A stretch of 34,703 nt of DNA from positions 1 through 34,703 of the forward strand of contig NZ_JBLYZJ010000021.1 of assembly GCF_048551375.1 (NCBI RefSeq), read 5' to 3'. Positions 33,292-34,703 of this stretch are shown here, one piece after another. The stretch's first letter is position 1, and every line of letters begins with the position of its first letter. The notes under the pieces are model-generated. The model saw nothing but the letters and a program-made list of their open reading frames with translations. It was not told the DNA's origin and made no database searches. The position numbers and the translations under genes are program-made. The stretch comes from Faucicola sp048551375. Lineage in GTDB: Bacteria > Pseudomonadota > Gammaproteobacteria > Pseudomonadales > Moraxellaceae.

Positions 33292-34212
33292 ATGCACCTT
33301 ACACCGCCCATCACCCAACTTGCCCCTGCCAAAATCAACCTTTTTTTACATATCACAGGCAAACGTCCAGACGGTTATCACAACCTACAAACCGTATTTC
33401 GGCTGATTGACCTATATGATACCTTGACCTTTCAGCCTACTGACCAGCCCATCGGCGAGGGTAACATGCCCATACGTCTTAACGATGACCCCACCATTAC
33501 CCAAGACCTTGAGCAAAATCTTATCGTCAAAGCCAGTGGAGCCCTATTTGCCTTTGCTCAACAGCATCAACTCATCAAAGCGGATGAGCTTGCCAAGCTA
33601 CCCATCATTGACATTCATTTGGATAAAAAAATTCCAATGGGGGCAGGTTTGGGCGGTGGTTCATCCGACTGTGCCACCACCTTAATGACGCTCAATCAGC
33701 TTTGGCAATTGGGTATGACCTCAGCACAACTGCAAGCCATTGGAGCGACTTTAGGGGCAGATGTGCCGATTTTTATTTTTGGAAAAGATGCCATTGCCGA
33801 AGGGATAGGGGAAGTTTTAACGCCAATCGCATTGCCCCCACAGCAGTTGTTATTGTTAAAGCCGAATGCCCATATCAATACCAAACAGTTATTTGCTCAT
33901 CAAAATCTGCAACGCAATTGCCCATCTTTTGCACATGAATTTTTGCAACACCATAACCATGAATTTACCCAACAACTGAGCCAAAATTTTGGCAATGTTT
34001 TTGAGCCTGTGGTCACGGATTTGTCAGAAGCAGTCAATGATGCGTTAGCCTATTTACACACACTTGCCAACGTCACCCACACCACGCCTCGAATGACAGG
34101 GTCGGGGAGCTGTGTGTTTTTACCATTGCCTGATGATATGACATCAAGCATTTTGGAAAAGTGGCAAGCCGATAGCCCTTGTCAAGCATGGCAAGTTAAG
34201 ACGCTAAGTTAG
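33292..34212 (+). CDS. ispE: 4-diphosphocytidyl-2-C-methyl-D-erythritol kinase IspE
   Basis: IspE phosphorylates CDP-methylerythritol, the fourth step of the MEP isoprenoid pathway. The GHMP-kinase signature PMGAGLGGGSSDCATT (about 116-129) and Lys14 in APAKINLFLH are present, and the C-terminal GSGSCVFLP helps define the ATP site. Its length of 306 is slightly above the usual 280-290. The stop TAG is formed where a miniature element begins: TA of the target plus its first G. It is followed by tRNA-Gln, and in Moraxellaceae and Pseudomonas relatives the ispE-tRNA-Gln-prs order is common. lolB, often upstream, is not recognised here. Confidence 0.94.
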   Translation: MHLTPPITQLAPAKINLFLHITGKRPDGYHNLQTVFRLIDLYDTLTFQPTDQPIGEGNMPIRLNDDPTITQDLEQNLIVKASGALFAFAQQHQLIKADELAKLPIIDIHLDKKIPMGAGLGGGSSDCATTLMTLNQLWQLGMTSAQLQAIGATLGADVPIFIFGKDAIAEGIGEVLTPIALPPQQLLLLKPNAHINTKQLFAHQNLQRNCPSFAHEFLQHHNHEFTQQLSQNFGNVFEPVVTDLSEAVNDALAYLHTLANVTHTTPRMTGSGSCVFLPLPDDMTSSILEKWQADSPCQAWQVKTLS

Positions 34213-34345
34213 GACTTACGCAAATTATTAAATTTATTTTTCTAAATTAAAGACACTAGACCCCTGTATTCACAGGGGTGACGAGTAATTGAAAACTGTC
34301 GTCATTCCTGCGAATGCAGGAATCCAGTGTCTTGTGCATAAGTTC
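34212..34345. mobile_element. TA-flanked miniature element, palindromic interior (copy 2)
   Basis: 134 bp. GGACTTACGC opens it and GCATAAGTTC closes it (three changes from the intact end), with TA at 34210-34211 and 34346-34347. The interior shares the CCCCTG..CAGGGG and ATTCCTGCGAATGCAGGAAT hairpins with copy 1 at 31311. It begins inside the ispE stop codon. Confidence 0.78.
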
Positions 34346-34392
34346 TATAGGTTAAATCAATCATATTTTTTGACAAAGTTACGAAAAATCGC

Positions 34393-34420
34393 TTGCTTTT
34401 TTACAATTTTTGGGTAAAAT
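34393..34420 (+). promoter_or_regulatory. Candidate promoter of the first tRNA-Gln
   Basis: TTGCTT (34393-34398) and TAAAAT (34415-34420) with a 16-bp spacer, placing the start just before the tRNA. Confidence 0.55.
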
Positions 34421-34434
34421 ATCGCTTCCAATAC

Positions 34435-34510
34435 AGGGGTATCGCCAAGTTGGTAAGGCACCAGGTTTTGATCCTGGCATTCGTTGGTTCGAGTCCAGCT
34501 ACCCCTGCCA
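34435..34510 (+). tRNA. tRNA-Gln(TTG), copy 1
   Basis: The acceptor arms AGGGGTA and TACCCCT pair, the D-arm is GCCAAGTTGGTAAGGC, the anticodon loop TTTTGAT between CCAGG and CCTGG reads TTG (34468-34470), the T-arm is GTTGG-TTCGAGT-CCAGC, and CCA is encoded at the end. The organisation matches E. coli tRNA-Gln. Confidence 0.96.
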
Positions 34511-34585
34511 TATATTTTCTCTCTTTACAAACTTTGTCCAAAAGTTGGGTTTATCATAAAAACCAGTGAGCTAATAACTTTTGCA

Positions 34586-34614
34586 TTGACAAGTTTAGGT
34601 AAAATCGGTATAGT
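34586..34614 (+). promoter_or_regulatory. Promoter of the second tRNA-Gln
   Basis: TTGACA (34586-34591), a 17-bp spacer and TATAGT (34609-34614). This is close to consensus and starts transcription just before the tRNA. Confidence 0.75.
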
Positions 34615-34626
34615 TCGCACCGTTAT

Positions 34627-34702
34627 AGGGGTATCGCCAAGTTGGTAAGGCACCAGGTTTTGATCCTGGCATTCGTTGGTTCGAGTCCAGCTACCCCTGC
34701 CA
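34627..34702 (+). tRNA. tRNA-Gln(TTG), copy 2
   Basis: Identical to the first copy over all 76 bases, including CCA and the TTG anticodon at 34660-34662. The spacer of 116 bp is unlike the region before copy 1. Confidence 0.96.
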
Positions 34703-34703
34703 T

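Noticed and set aside
34370..34375. TTGACA before the first tRNA-Gln as its -35
   Set aside because: No -10 lies at the right distance; TTGCTT/TAAAAT with 16 bp fits better.

Overview
The window looks like a chromosomal segment from a Moraxellaceae gammaproteobacterium, most likely the Moraxella osloensis/Faucicola or Psychrobacter side of the family. The reasons are an adhesin-complex-protein/MliC-like lysozyme inhibitor close to the Moraxella and Neisseria versions, a narGHJI operon, core genes of gammaproteobacterial type (anmK, fabF, argA, corC-lnt, folA-thyA, ispE-tRNA-Gln), moderate GC, and many short palindromic intergenic repeats. The assignment is an inference from remembered family sequences, not from a search.

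Layout. 1-2.2 kb: an ACP-like secreted lysozyme inhibitor (minus) diverges from anmK (plus). 2.26-4.13 kb: a visibly AT-rich two-gene islet on the minus strand, holding an unrecognised 230-aa acidic protein followed by an XRE-ImmA/IrrE regulator-protease. It sits between anmK and fabF and is the best candidate for an undescribed system. 4.4-6.6 kb: fabF and a coiled-coil protein. 6.6-7.1 kb: a repeat-filled gap with the probable nar terminator. 7.1-14.2 kb: narGHJI (minus), the membrane-bound respiratory nitrate reductase, with a NarL/NarP-like 7-2-7 site upstream of narG. 14.4-16.0 kb: a monofunctional catalase (minus), divergent from a patatin-like lipoprotein. 17.2-19.4 kb: a small exported protein and argA. 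19.8-21.5 kb: two tandem Mip/FkpA-type FKBP prolyl isomerases. 21.9-24.9 kb: corC-lnt, then a small membrane protein with an Ala/Thr/Ser tail. 25.0-26.7 kb: folA and thyA (minus), separated by a VapB-like antitoxin and the C-terminal stub of a deleted VapC-like toxin. 26.9-28.5 kb: a PlsC-like acyltransferase and a periplasmic solute-binding lipoprotein. 28.8-33.2 kb: a YdjM-like membrane hydrolase, a YchJ/SEC-C protein, a PLP aminotransferase, a ZIP-like permease and a lipoprotein. 33.3-34.7 kb: ispE and two identical tRNA-Gln(TTG) genes.

The intergenic DNA is unusually rich in miniature repeats. There are (i) nine copies of a REP-like palindrome (GGGCGTATTGCATACGCCC and variants); (ii) two 94-bp TATAGT-ended elements whose ends resemble Neisseria Correia elements and which carry that palindrome inside; (iii) three TA-flanked elements with GGACTTACGC inverted ends and two kinds of interior; and (iv) other long inverted repeats. 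One of the type iii elements supplies part of the ispE stop codon.

Most genes are ordinary housekeeping or respiratory genes. The accessory interest lies in the AT-rich XRE-ImmA islet, the eroded toxin-antitoxin locus between thyA and folA, and the TIR-plus-palindrome repeat families.
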